A stretch of 59,531 bases of DNA from Bradyrhizobium sp. (GTDB taxonomy: Bacteria > Pseudomonadota > Alphaproteobacteria > Rhizobiales > Xanthobacteraceae): assembly GCA_028290305.1 (NCBI GenBank), contig JAQGKC010000406.1:1-59531 (forward strand). The letters run 5' to 3'. A model generated the notes under the pieces. The model made no database searches. It was not told the origin of the DNA and saw only the letters and a list, made by a program, of their open reading frames with translations. Position numbers and translations under genes: made by a program. Positions 34,668 through 42,067 of the stretch are shown piece after piece. Each line of letters begins with the position of its first letter. Positions within the stretch are counted from its first letter, which is position 1.

Positions 34668-34914
34668 CCTCTCGCGTCTATCAGTCAGGGGAGATCGATC
34701 GATCAGGCAACATCAGCAAGTGCGGCGACAAATTGATGCGGCATGCACTCTATGAAGCCACGAATTCGCATATGCGTATATCGAAGAAATGGTCGACACT
34801 TCGGGCATGGGCATCAAACTCGCCAAGCGTATAGGTTCCAAGAAGGCATGCGTGGCGGTTGCTCGCAAGCTGGCGATCATCATGCATCGGTCGCGGGTCT
34901 TTGCCCGCGAATAG
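34598..34914 (+). mobile_element. IS110-family transposase remnant, frameshifted
   Basis: The translated sequence starting STIDDPKRFKDSKAVAAHLG and continuing with LTSRVYQSGEIDRSGNISK and GDKLMRHALYEAT is the C-terminal Transposase_20 domain of an IS110-type DEDD/serine transposase. The frame then breaks near 34806-34812: one base missing in a G run moves IKLAKRIGSKKACVAVARKL to the next frame, which ends at TAG 34912-34914. The N-terminal catalytic half is gone. No clear IS ends are seen; IS110 elements usually lack terminal inverted repeats. It is a decayed relic, not an active element. Confidence 0.8.
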
Positions 34915-35127
34915 AGCGTGATCGACCGAAAGGAGGGCTGCTCAGTTCATCGAGTATGGTCAAAAAGCGGCCGTCGGCCATTCTGAGGTGGAAGCCCGAG
35001 AAGTGTCATCACCCGCCGATCGGAAGCGTTAACCTGGGCGTGACCGGGAATCAGCCGGAGGGAGACTGCCATCTGGTGCCCGCTCGTTATGCAGAGCGCT
35101 ACGGGTGACTTCTAGTTCCAGGGAGTT

Positions 35128-35631
35128 TCATTTCCCGGCCAATTGTTTCTCCATGCTGGCAATGTCAACAAGATCCCAATGCTCGGCGAATTTTTCGCTC
35201 TCGACACGCCAGATGTCGATGGTCGCAAAGGTAATCTTTCTGCCGGTTGGTGCAAATCCTCGTACGGTTTGCGTATGTGTCGCTGCGTAGAGACATCGGG
35301 CGACAACTTTGTCCGCGTCAATGATACGGTCCTCGACCTGCATGTGGACATCCGGCCAAGCCGCGTGCAGACGTTGTGCGTTTTCGATCTGTGCGGAAAG
35401 TCCCGATGGGCTGCGGCCCGAATGCTGGATGTAACCCTCGGCAAAGATGCCCGGAAAAGCGGAGACTTCAAGCGAATTGATGGCTGCGACGTAACGATCA
35501 AGTATCGCAGCATTCACGGAGGACGTCAGGGGCGGTGGACACGCGTCTGCCGCGCGCGGTGCCTTCGGTAGTGCGATTGCGACCGAAGTACCGAGTGTTG
35601 CGAAGGCGAGCAGGGTTCGCCGATTCGTCAT
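35128..35631 (-). CDS. Exported SnoaL-like ester cyclase family protein
   Basis: A 167-residue protein with a twin-arginine-like signal (TNRRTLLAFATLGTSVAIAL) and a SnoaL-like NTF2-fold domain. The pattern is ILDRYVAAINSLEVSAFPGI, then YIQHSG, LHAAWPDVHMQVEDRIIDAD and FAPTGRKITFATIDIWRVE, ending HWDLVD. Many proteins of this fold have unknown small-molecule roles. Its ATG overlaps the stop of the upstream membrane protein by 4 bases (ATGA), indicating translational coupling in a PadR-led operon. Confidence 0.85.
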   Translation of the reverse strand: MTNRRTLLAFATLGTSVAIALPKAPRAADACPPPLTSSVNAAILDRYVAAINSLEVSAFPGIFAEGYIQHSGRSPSGLSAQIENAQRLHAAWPDVHMQVEDRIIDADKVVARCLYAATHTQTVRGFAPTGRKITFATIDIWRVESEKFAEHWDLVDIASMEKQLAGK

Positions 35632-36362
35632 GGAGCCTCACTTGCGAGAGAATTTTGAACGTTGAACAATCGCGCGGACGACGCAAGACGACGCATTGTG
35701 ACGCGTATTCGAACGACAAGGATGACGGCCAAAGCGGCCTCAAGTCCGATCGTCAGGAACGGAAAGAAAATTGAGGCGGACCATCCCGCCGGGAACAGCC
35801 TGAGCGCGGTCAGGATGGTGTCTGATGTCACGGTGACGACGACGGCCGCGGCCGCTGCGGCACACAGGAACAGCGATTGCTGCAGTCGGTTTCGCCAGCT
35901 AATGCTAGTTGTGTCCGACGTGCGCGCGATGCTGATATAGACCCATCCGCAGATGGCTATCAGCAACGCAAACCAGAAAGAGCAACGATCGATCGACAAA
36001 ATGATCGCGCGGATGTTGTCGAGATAAGGATCACCGCTGACGATCTGTTGGGTCGCACCATACCATACGATGCGACTCTTCATTGCCACCAGCACGCCAA
36101 GCGCGATCAAGGTTACCGCTGCCCCGACGTTTCTCGCCTGTTTCACGAGCGAGGGAATGGCGCATTGCGCGGCAATGTCCCGTTCCGTGCCGAAGCGACT
36201 GATCGCTCGACGCTCCGCCTCGATCGTTGCTCCCATCGGATCGGACGCGACCGCTTCCTGAAGATGGTCCTCGGCTTCCTCCCGCATTCGCCGTGCCAGT
36301 GAGGGATCAAAGGATAACTCTCGCGTCAGCGTATCGCGATAGTCGGAAATCAAGTCGGACAT
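35628..36362 (-). CDS. Membrane protein with HAAS/permease-prefix-like N-terminus
   Basis: A 244-residue inner-membrane protein. The first 80 residues (YRDTLTRELSFDPSLARRM, EEAEDHLQEAV, AISRFGTERDIAAQ) resemble the HAAS/DUF1700 or permease-prefix domain that often follows PadR genes. Four or so hydrophobic helices follow (about 85-105, 140-160, 180-200, 210-230). I start at 36362; the frame continues upstream through the PadR gene. It overlaps the PadR stop by 13 bases and the SnoaL start by 4 bases. Function is unknown, but PadR-HAAS pairs commonly control membrane or stress responses. Confidence 0.78.
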   Translation of the reverse strand: MSDLISDYRDTLTRELSFDPSLARRMREEAEDHLQEAVASDPMGATIEAERRAISRFGTERDIAAQCAIPSLVKQARNVGAAVTLIALGVLVAMKSRIVWYGATQQIVSGDPYLDNIRAIILSIDRCSFWFALLIAICGWVYISIARTSDTTSISWRNRLQQSLFLCAAAAAAVVVTVTSDTILTALRLFPAGWSASIFFPFLTIGLEAALAVILVVRIRVTMRRLASSARLFNVQNSLASEAP

Positions 36363-36688
36363 GGCTGAGCCTCGCCGAGAAAAGTGCCGATCGCGCTGGA
36401 AAATTGCCGCCATAGCGCACGGCGATTGGCGAGTTCGACGGAGCCGCGACCAGTTACCGAATAAACACGCCGTCGCCGCCCTGCGGGCGAGGTTTCCCAA
36501 CGGCTCTTCAGCATCTTCATTTCTTCAAGGCGATGCAGCACCGGATATACCGTCCCCTCGGGCAGGTCGAAAGCGCCGCTGCTTCGTGCTCGAATCCGTT
36601 CGATGACCGCGTATCCATGAGCAGAGCCCGCTTCGAGCGCAGCGAGCACGATCATGTCGAGATGGCCTTTGAGGATTTCACCTTCCAT
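36350..36688 (-). CDS. PadR family transcriptional regulator
   Basis: A 112-residue winged-helix protein. EGEILKGHLDMIVLAALEAG leads into HGYAVIERIRARSSGAFDLP and the recognition/wing part EGTVYPVLHRLEEMKMLKSRW, then GRRRRVYSVTGRG, all typical PadR. I use ATG 36688 rather than 36700. It is first in a three-gene operon with overlapping reading frames. CTAG-containing repeats directly in front of the start suggest autorepression. Confidence 0.92.
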   Translation of the reverse strand: MEGEILKGHLDMIVLAALEAGSAHGYAVIERIRARSSGAFDLPEGTVYPVLHRLEEMKMLKSRWETSPAGRRRRVYSVTGRGSVELANRRALWRQFSSAIGTFLGEAQPCPT

Positions 36689-36689
36689 A

Positions 36690-36720
36690 CCTAGTATCAA
36701 TAAGCCTAGTTACACTAGGT
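36690..36720. promoter_or_regulatory. Probable PadR operator
   Basis: CCTAG-TTACA-CTAGG (36705-36719) is a perfect inverted repeat, and another CCTAGTAT lies at 36690-36697, just before the PadR ATG. Clustered CTAG half-sites at this position fit PadR autoregulation. Confidence 0.6.
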
Positions 36721-37030
36721 GTAAATGACGCCTTTGCTCGCGACGACTTTTTGTGGCGATTTGTTCGGTAATCAGGGCAAGCCGCTGGTCGTTGGGGACC
36801 GTTGCTAACCTGCGTTCCGGATGCGTCCCTTCCCAACGGGGGCTGCTCGATAAGGGGGGCCGCTACCGCTTGACGCGGCGAATCCGGTCCGCGGCATGTC
36901 AAATTATCGGGCAAAAGTTTGGTCGCGTGACCCGGGCGTGCCGGCTCTTTCCTCGAGATGTGAAATTCTCGAGCTCGCGCCGAAAAAGAACCTTGACCTG
37001 ACGGATCGAATTACAGAAGGGGGTGAAGCC
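36721..37030. other. Divergent intergenic region
   Basis: 310 bases between the PadR operon and the MaoC-like gene. TTGACC near 36993, about 35 nt before the MaoC ATG, may be part of a promoter, but no good -10 is visible. No gene or repeat is evident. Confidence 0.4.
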
Positions 37031-37469
37031 ATGACATCGACATTCGAAAAGCCTTAGCCCGGGCGACACCATCGATGGGCCAAAATTCGCGGTCAGCCGC
37101 GAATCCATTCGGTTGTTTTGTGACGCGTCGCTCGACTACAACCCGCTGCATCTCGACGACGATTATATGAAGGGCAATTTCGGCAAGACCAATTTCGGCG
37201 GTATCATCATGCACGGCATGAACAATTTCGGGCTGATCTCGCGGATGATCACCGACTGGGCCTATCCTGCCGGCGCCATCCACCGCCGCCTTGAAACAAG
37301 GTGGGTCAAGCCGGTCCGGCCCGGCGACGTTATCCAGCCGAGCGGCATCGTGAAATCGAAGCAGGCGACCGCGAATTCGCGCTGGGTTTCGATCGACGTG
37401 ATGGTGCGCAATCAGAACGACGAGAAGGTCGCTACCGGGGAAGCCATGGTCGAGTTCCCGCATCGCTGA
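37031..37469 (+). CDS. MaoC-like hydratase with N-terminal frameshift
   Basis: The downstream frame encodes a MaoC-type (R)-specific hydratase: GDTIDGPKFAVSRESIRLFC, then the hydratase motif DYNPLHLDDDY with the catalytic Asp and His, NFGGIIMHGM and ETRWVKPVRPGDVI. The natural start appears to be ATG 37031 (GGGGGTGAAGCC upstream) giving TSTFEK, but that frame hits TAG at 37055. One surplus C in GAAAAGCC (about 37046-37053) explains the break: removing it joins EK directly to LSPGDTIDG. Without correction only a TTG at 37113 is available, which would delete part of the fold. It is either a recent pseudogene or a sequencing error. Confidence 0.75.
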
Positions 37470-37560
37470 TTTGCCAGCGATTTCAATATCGGGATAGGTC
37501 CCGATCGTAGCCATTTTGGCGGCTGCGCCGGCCAAATAAGTCCTCGAGGGTCTGTTCCGA

Positions 37561-37589
37561 TTGACATTTGACCCGTCGATGGCTTAGAA
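37561..37589 (+). promoter_or_regulatory. Sigma-70-type promoter of rpmJ
   Basis: TTGACA (37561-37566), 17 bases, then TTAGAA (37584-37589), about 112 bases before the rpmJ start. The -35 is perfect and the spacing is ideal; the -10 is weaker. Confidence 0.5.
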
Positions 37590-37700
37590 ACCGGCCGTCC
37601 CGGGCGACATCGTTGCTGGCGGGATTAATCCCATTTTGCCACTTTCGGGTCCGCAAACGATAGTGCCGAACACGGCCTTTCAAAGCATCAGGATTGTCCC

Positions 37701-37826
37701 ATGAAGGTCCGTAACTCGCTGAAATCGCTGCGTGGTCGCCATCGCAACAACCGTCTGGTCCGCCGCAAGGGCCGGGTTTATGTGATCAACAAGGTTCAGC
37801 GCCGTTTCAAGGCGCGCCAAGGTTGA
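37701..37826 (+). CDS. rpmJ: 50S ribosomal protein L36
   Basis: A 41-residue, very basic protein too short for most gene finders. It starts [20 protein letters not shown] and ends in [11 protein letters not shown], matching the alphaproteobacterial L36 form (about 41 residues) that lacks the zinc-binding cysteines. AGGA is 8 nt upstream of ATG. It acts in the large ribosomal subunit. Monocistronic, with a likely promoter at 37561-37589. Confidence 0.93.
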   Translation: MKVRNSLKSLRGRHRNNRLVRRKGRVYVINKVQRRFKARQG

Positions 37827-37934
37827 TTCAAGGCTTGAGTCTGGCCTTTCGGACCGGCGCAAAATCTCTTCCCTTCACGGGTCTTTGACGCGTTTGCTGC
37901 TTGCAGTGCGTTGTCCTGCGTCTAGACTTTGCCG

Positions 37935-38588
37935 ATGGCATTGAGATTCCCCGAAGCGCGCAACTGCCGACTAGCTATCCTCCTCATCGCGGCGATGGCC
38001 TTGGCGCCGATGCCAGCGTTGGCGCAGGATCCGCCGGTCGCGCCGCCAAAGCAGCAGAAAAAATTACCGGAACCGCCGAGCAAGTTGCCGAAGGTCGGCG
38101 CCGATCGCACCCGAGGACTGGACTTTCTGTTCGGCGCGCTGAAGGCAGCGCCCGATGAGGCCAGCGCCAAGCATGTCGAGGCCCGGATCTGGGCGTTGTG
38201 GTTGCAGACGCCGAGCGATACCGCTGCGCTCCTGATGATGCGTGCCAAGGCCGCGGTGGACGCCCAGCAAATGGATGTCGCGCTGAAGCTGCTCGATGCC
38301 GTCGTCAAGCTGCGTCCGGATTACGTCGAGGCATGGAACCGGCGGGCGACGTTGTATTATTTGCGGAACGATTACACCCGTTCGCTCAAGGATATCGAGC
38401 AGGTATTGGTCCGCGAACCCCGCCATTTCGGCGCGCTGGCGGGACTTGGCATGATCATGCAGGATCTCGGCGACGAAAAGCGCGCGCTCGACGCCTTCCG
38501 CAAGGCGCTCGCCGTCAATCCGTACCTTGATAAGGTGCCTGAGCTGGTCAAGACCCTGACCGAGAAGGTCGAGGGCCGCGATATCTGA
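37935..38588 (+). CDS. Secreted TPR-repeat protein
   Basis: A 217-residue protein with a signal peptide (LAILLIAAMALAPMPALAQ, cleavage near ALA-Q) followed by a proline-rich linker and three to four tetratricopeptide repeats (about 85-205; for example AWNRRATLYYLRNDYTRSL and ALAGLGMIMQDLGDEKRAL). TPRs mediate protein contacts; a periplasmic scaffold is likely. ATG 37935 is preferred to the TTG two codons earlier. It follows rpmJ by 108 nt. Confidence 0.87.
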   Translation: MALRFPEARNCRLAILLIAAMALAPMPALAQDPPVAPPKQQKKLPEPPSKLPKVGADRTRGLDFLFGALKAAPDEASAKHVEARIWALWLQTPSDTAALLMMRAKAAVDAQQMDVALKLLDAVVKLRPDYVEAWNRRATLYYLRNDYTRSLKDIEQVLVREPRHFGALAGLGMIMQDLGDEKRALDAFRKALAVNPYLDKVPELVKTLTEKVEGRDI

Positions 38589-38614
38589 TCGCGCGCGAAC
38601 CGACTGACCGACGC

Positions 38615-38797
38615 TTAGTGCAGAACGCTCCCACCGCGGTCGAATGACCCGCTATAGGTCACCGCCGCATAAAGTTGCGCAAGCTCAGCTTCCAGCCGCT
38701 CGTTGACCAGAAGGAGGGCCTTGAGAGCGCCGCGGATATCGCCATTGCAGCTAGCCACGATTTCGTCGATGGCGGCTTCATTTGGTCTGGAAGTCAT
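38615..38797 (-). CDS. Small hypothetical protein (60 aa)
   Basis: A 60-residue protein, TSRPNEAAIDEIVASCNGDI then RGALKALLLVNERLEAELAQ, predicted mostly helical. I recognise the pattern as a small conserved protein in Rhizobiales (EAIDEI.A.C.GD.R.A...L...N..LE.EL), without known function. GGAG about 8 nt before ATG 38797 supports the start. The open frame extends further but the extension looks non-coding. It is convergent with the TPR gene. Confidence 0.7.
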   Translation of the reverse strand: MTSRPNEAAIDEIVASCNGDIRGALKALLLVNERLEAELAQLYAAVTYSGSFDRGGSVLH

Positions 38798-38820
38798 CAA
38801 AATCTCCAATTGTGTCTTGG

Positions 38821-38851
38821 AATTATCCTGCAAAAAAACCTTGGGATAATT
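38821..38851. promoter_or_regulatory. Inverted repeat AATTATCC-N15-GGATAATT
   Basis: Perfect 8-base arms (38821-38828, 38844-38851) 24 bases upstream of the 60-aa gene start. A candidate operator or promoter-overlapping element; no regulator can be named. Confidence 0.4.
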
Positions 38852-39009
38852 TTGGCGTCCGACCTGCGTTCCCTGTGGATAGTGTGGATATCGCGAATGA
38901 CGACAGCTTCGACGGCGCGCGCCCGCCACAAGGCAAAAGTGCCGATAATTACTATATTAAGCTGCCGATGACGGTTGTATGAAGTCGTGCGCGGCACGGG
39001 TTCCACACG

Positions 39010-39747
39010 GTGAGAAAAACGTTGATAATCCTGCTGTTCCTGCTGGTCGCCCCGATTACGATATCGGCAACGAAGTACCTGCTCGGGGATCGTTCGATCA
39101 GTTGGCAGACAGCGGACCGCTCCAGCGCCGGTCTTTTGCCGTCACCATCGGAGCATCCGGACGCCGTGGTGCGGGTCTATGCGGCGCGGACCGTTCGGTG
39201 GCGTGGAATCTTCGCAGTCCATAGCTGGATCGTAGTCAAAGAGCCCAACGCGCCGCGTTACACCCGCTATGATTATACGGCCTGGGGCGAGCCGATCCGC
39301 ATCAATGGCTTTGCGCCCGACGGGCGGTGGTTCGGCGGCACGCCGGCAATGATCGCCGCAGCCGACGGCGCAGCTGCATCCCTCATGGTCCCCAAAATTC
39401 GTGCCGCGGTTGAAGGCTACGAATGGCGGTCTTCCGGCGACTATCGCGCCTGGCCGGGACCGAACTCCAACACGTTTGTCGCCGCGGTACTGGCGGCAGT
39501 CCCGGAACTGCATGCCGCGCTGCCGCCGACCGCGATCGGCAAGGACTTTCCTTACGACGGCGACATGTTCGGAATGACGCCCTCGGGAACGGGCATTCGC
39601 GTCACGCTTGGCGGCTATCTGGGCCTGACCATCGGCTGGGTCGAAGGCATCGAGATCAATCTTCTCGGCGCCGTGTTCGGCATCGACCTGCGGCGGCCGG
39701 CGGTCAAATTGCCGGGACTGGGGCGCGTGGGTTTCGGTTATTTCTAG
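39010..39747 (+). CDS. DUF3750 family protein
   Basis: A 245-residue protein of the DUF3750 family. A signal anchor (KTLIILLFLLVAPITISA) leads into RVYAARTVRWRGIFAVHSWI, with a conserved His, YDYTAWGEPIR, PNSNTFVAAVLAAVPEL and DFPYDGDMFGMTPSGTG, all family marks. The conserved HSWI...N.NTF pattern is suggestive of an NlpC-like or other hydrolase arrangement, but I cannot prove it. The start is GTG 39010. It lies 66 nt upstream of an alpha/beta hydrolase and is probably co-transcribed. Confidence 0.8.
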   Translation: MRKTLIILLFLLVAPITISATKYLLGDRSISWQTADRSSAGLLPSPSEHPDAVVRVYAARTVRWRGIFAVHSWIVVKEPNAPRYTRYDYTAWGEPIRINGFAPDGRWFGGTPAMIAAADGAAASLMVPKIRAAVEGYEWRSSGDYRAWPGPNSNTFVAAVLAAVPELHAALPPTAIGKDFPYDGDMFGMTPSGTGIRVTLGGYLGLTIGWVEGIEINLLGAVFGIDLRRPAVKLPGLGRVGFGYF

Positions 39748-39813
39748 CTGGATCGTTGTTCCCGCGTTGGCATTGGCCGCGAAACCGTTGCCCCGTAAAA
39801 CCGTAGCTCGTTC

Positions 39814-40803
39814 GTGCGCAAGATCATCCGGACATTGCAAATGATATCAGTCGTTGTCGTGGCGGCGCTGGCGGTTCTCGTGCTGGTCACGCAGGCCGGT
39901 GTCCTTGCCCTGCAGCGCGCCTATCCCGCACAAGGCAGGATGATCGAGGTTGCCGGCGCAACACTCAACGTCCTCGATATCGGGCCGCGCGATGCGATCG
40001 GCCCGCCGGTCGTGATGATCCACGGCGCCAGCTCAAATCTGGAGATCATGCGGCGGCCGCTTGGCGACATGCTCGCCAGACATCGTCGGGTGATCCTGAT
40101 CGATCGTCCCGGCCATGGCTGGAGCACGCGCGCGCGTGCGCAGGATTCGACGCCCGGGATCCAGGCCAGAATGATCGATGAAGCCCTGGAAAAGCTCGGC
40201 GTGAGTCGGGCAATCTTCGTGGTCCACTCATGGGCCGGCGCGCTTGGCACGCTGATGGCGCTCGACCATCCGCAACGCGTGGCGGGTCTGGTCATGCTGG
40301 CGCCTGTCGCCTATCCGTGGCGCGGCGGTGTCGGATGGTACAACAAGGCCGTCACTACTCCCGTGATCGGTCCACTACTCGCCTATACGATCACGCTCCC
40401 GCTCGGGTTTTTCCTGGCCGATCCCGGCGCCCGCAGCGTGTTTCTGCCGCAGGTCATGCCGGATGACTTCGTCAAGAACAGCGCGACGCCATTGTTGTTG
40501 CGCCCGCGCGAATTCCTCGCCAATGCCCGTGATCTCGTGACGTTGAAGGCGGCGGTGGCAGAGCAGGCGCCGCGTTACGGCAATATCATGGTGCCGGTGG
40601 CGGTGATTACGGGCGACACCGACAAGACCGTCTCGCCGGACATCCATTCACGGCCGTTCGCGGTTGCCGTGCCGAATGCCAAACTGATCGTGTTGCCGGA
40701 TGTCGGTCACATGGTGCAGAACGCCGCGCCCGAACTTGTCATGCGCGAGATCGACGTGATGATCGGCAACATCGCGCAAGGCAGGGCTGCGGCGGCCGAT
40801 TAG
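39814..40803 (+). CDS. Alpha/beta hydrolase, membrane-anchored
   Basis: A 329-residue alpha/beta-hydrolase with an N-terminal membrane helix (about 9-30, VVVVAALAVLVLVTQAG). The oxyanion loop is MIHGASSN near 68-75, the nucleophile elbow is VVHSWAGA near 138-145 (Ser), the acid is the Asp in ITGDTDKTV, and the His is in VGHMVQN near the end. The usual Gly before the Ser is replaced by His (H-S-W-A-G), as in some lipase-like members. The active site probably faces the periplasm. The start is GTG 39814. Substrate unknown. Confidence 0.85.
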   Translation: MRKIIRTLQMISVVVVAALAVLVLVTQAGVLALQRAYPAQGRMIEVAGATLNVLDIGPRDAIGPPVVMIHGASSNLEIMRRPLGDMLARHRRVILIDRPGHGWSTRARAQDSTPGIQARMIDEALEKLGVSRAIFVVHSWAGALGTLMALDHPQRVAGLVMLAPVAYPWRGGVGWYNKAVTTPVIGPLLAYTITLPLGFFLADPGARSVFLPQVMPDDFVKNSATPLLLRPREFLANARDLVTLKAAVAEQAPRYGNIMVPVAVITGDTDKTVSPDIHSRPFAVAVPNAKLIVLPDVGHMVQNAAPELVMREIDVMIGNIAQGRAAAAD

Positions 40804-40832
40804 GCGTGTAACCATCCATCGAGCGCTAGAAA

Positions 40833-41822
40833 TCAGTCGATCCAGCTATTGACGCGTCTGTTCAAGTCAGATGGAAGCGTTAGACCGAGCTTTCGCATCG
40901 TTGAACGATTTACACTGAACGTAAATTGGGTTGCGCCGGCTATCGGCAGGTCGGCCGGATTGGCGCCATGGAGTATCTTGTCAACATATTTGGCGGCGTC
41001 ATGATAGCCCTCATAGTGGCCGGGGCCGAGTGATATCAGTCCACCAGCCGACACATATTCATCGTCGCTATAGATGGCGATAAGCTTGTGATCTGCGGCG
41101 CCTGCAGCGAGCGCAAACCGCTGAGAATTCACGAAGCTGTCTACCGCATTGACGAGGCCTTCGGCGCCATATTCGGCGGCCTTGTCCAGCGCCGGCTTAA
41201 CGTCGTCGGGTTTGCGAATATCCTCAGCCTGAATTTCGATGCCGAGCTTCCCGGCTTCCGAACAGACCAATTCGAGCTGGGTGATATTGTTGGCATTGTT
41301 GCCATTTAAAATCATCGCAATCTTTTTAAGGCTCGGATTGATCTGCTTCAGTATCCGCAAGCGCTCGCCGATCAGTTGGGGAGCGTACATCGTGGTCCCG
41401 GTAACGTTGGTGCCGGGATGTTCGAGGCTTTTCACCAATCCGACGCCGACGGGGTCATTTACCGCGAGCATAACGATAGGCGTGCTACGGGTGGTCTCGG
41501 CAGCAGCGACTGCCGAGGCGACATTCGCAGCGACGATGATGTCGACGTGTTTAACGACCAACTCCGCAACGATGCCTTGATACTCGCCGTCCAGGACCGC
41601 CTCACGGTAGTCGATCCGGATGTTCTTGCCCTCGACATATCCGAGCTCGTTCAATCCTTGCCTGAAGACTTCAAGCCGTTTCGGATTGGCGTTTTTTGCG
41701 GCGACATACCCCAGAGTGGGCGCAGATTGCGCAACGCCGGCGGGAATAGGCATTGCGATAACAAATGCCAGGCCAAGGAGTCGTCGAATGACTTTTGAAA
41801 CCTGTTGATGAACGCCAAACAT
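40833..41822 (-). CDS. ABC transporter substrate-binding protein (PF04392 type)
   Basis: A 329-residue periplasmic binding protein of the ABC_sub_bind family. It has a signal peptide (RRLLGLAFVIAMPIPAGVAQ), then TLGYVAAKNANPKRLEVFRQ and GLNELGYVEGKNIRIDYR, and later LVKSLEHPGTNVTG, all typical. The ligand is unknown; relatives bind tryptophan or other amino acids, and many are orphans. No ABC permease or ATPase gene is adjacent. The start at 41822 is chosen because 32 codons upstream look non-coding. Convergent with the hydrolase gene. Confidence 0.87.
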   Translation of the reverse strand: MFGVHQQVSKVIRRLLGLAFVIAMPIPAGVAQSAPTLGYVAAKNANPKRLEVFRQGLNELGYVEGKNIRIDYREAVLDGEYQGIVAELVVKHVDIIVAANVASAVAAAETTRSTPIVMLAVNDPVGVGLVKSLEHPGTNVTGTTMYAPQLIGERLRILKQINPSLKKIAMILNGNNANNITQLELVCSEAGKLGIEIQAEDIRKPDDVKPALDKAAEYGAEGLVNAVDSFVNSQRFALAAGAADHKLIAIYSDDEYVSAGGLISLGPGHYEGYHDAAKYVDKILHGANPADLPIAGATQFTFSVNRSTMRKLGLTLPSDLNRRVNSWID

Positions 41823-42067
41823 GAAACTATCCGGTTCTGGCCTGATCCGCGTGACATGCAGTGTTGCATCAGTGCGACGAATAACGGGCGGAAATGTTAC
41901 CAAATTCATCCGCAGCAAATTTCACAATTGCGGGAAATGCATCCTAACGCAGCGAAAGTGCTCGACGAGCGTGCCGCTACGTAGTTTGCTGGCTTAAAGC
42001 GTTGCCATCGACGCCGGCTCGTATCTCAGGAAGCCGGAGATTGGCAACTCGCGATGGGAGGCTGCCA

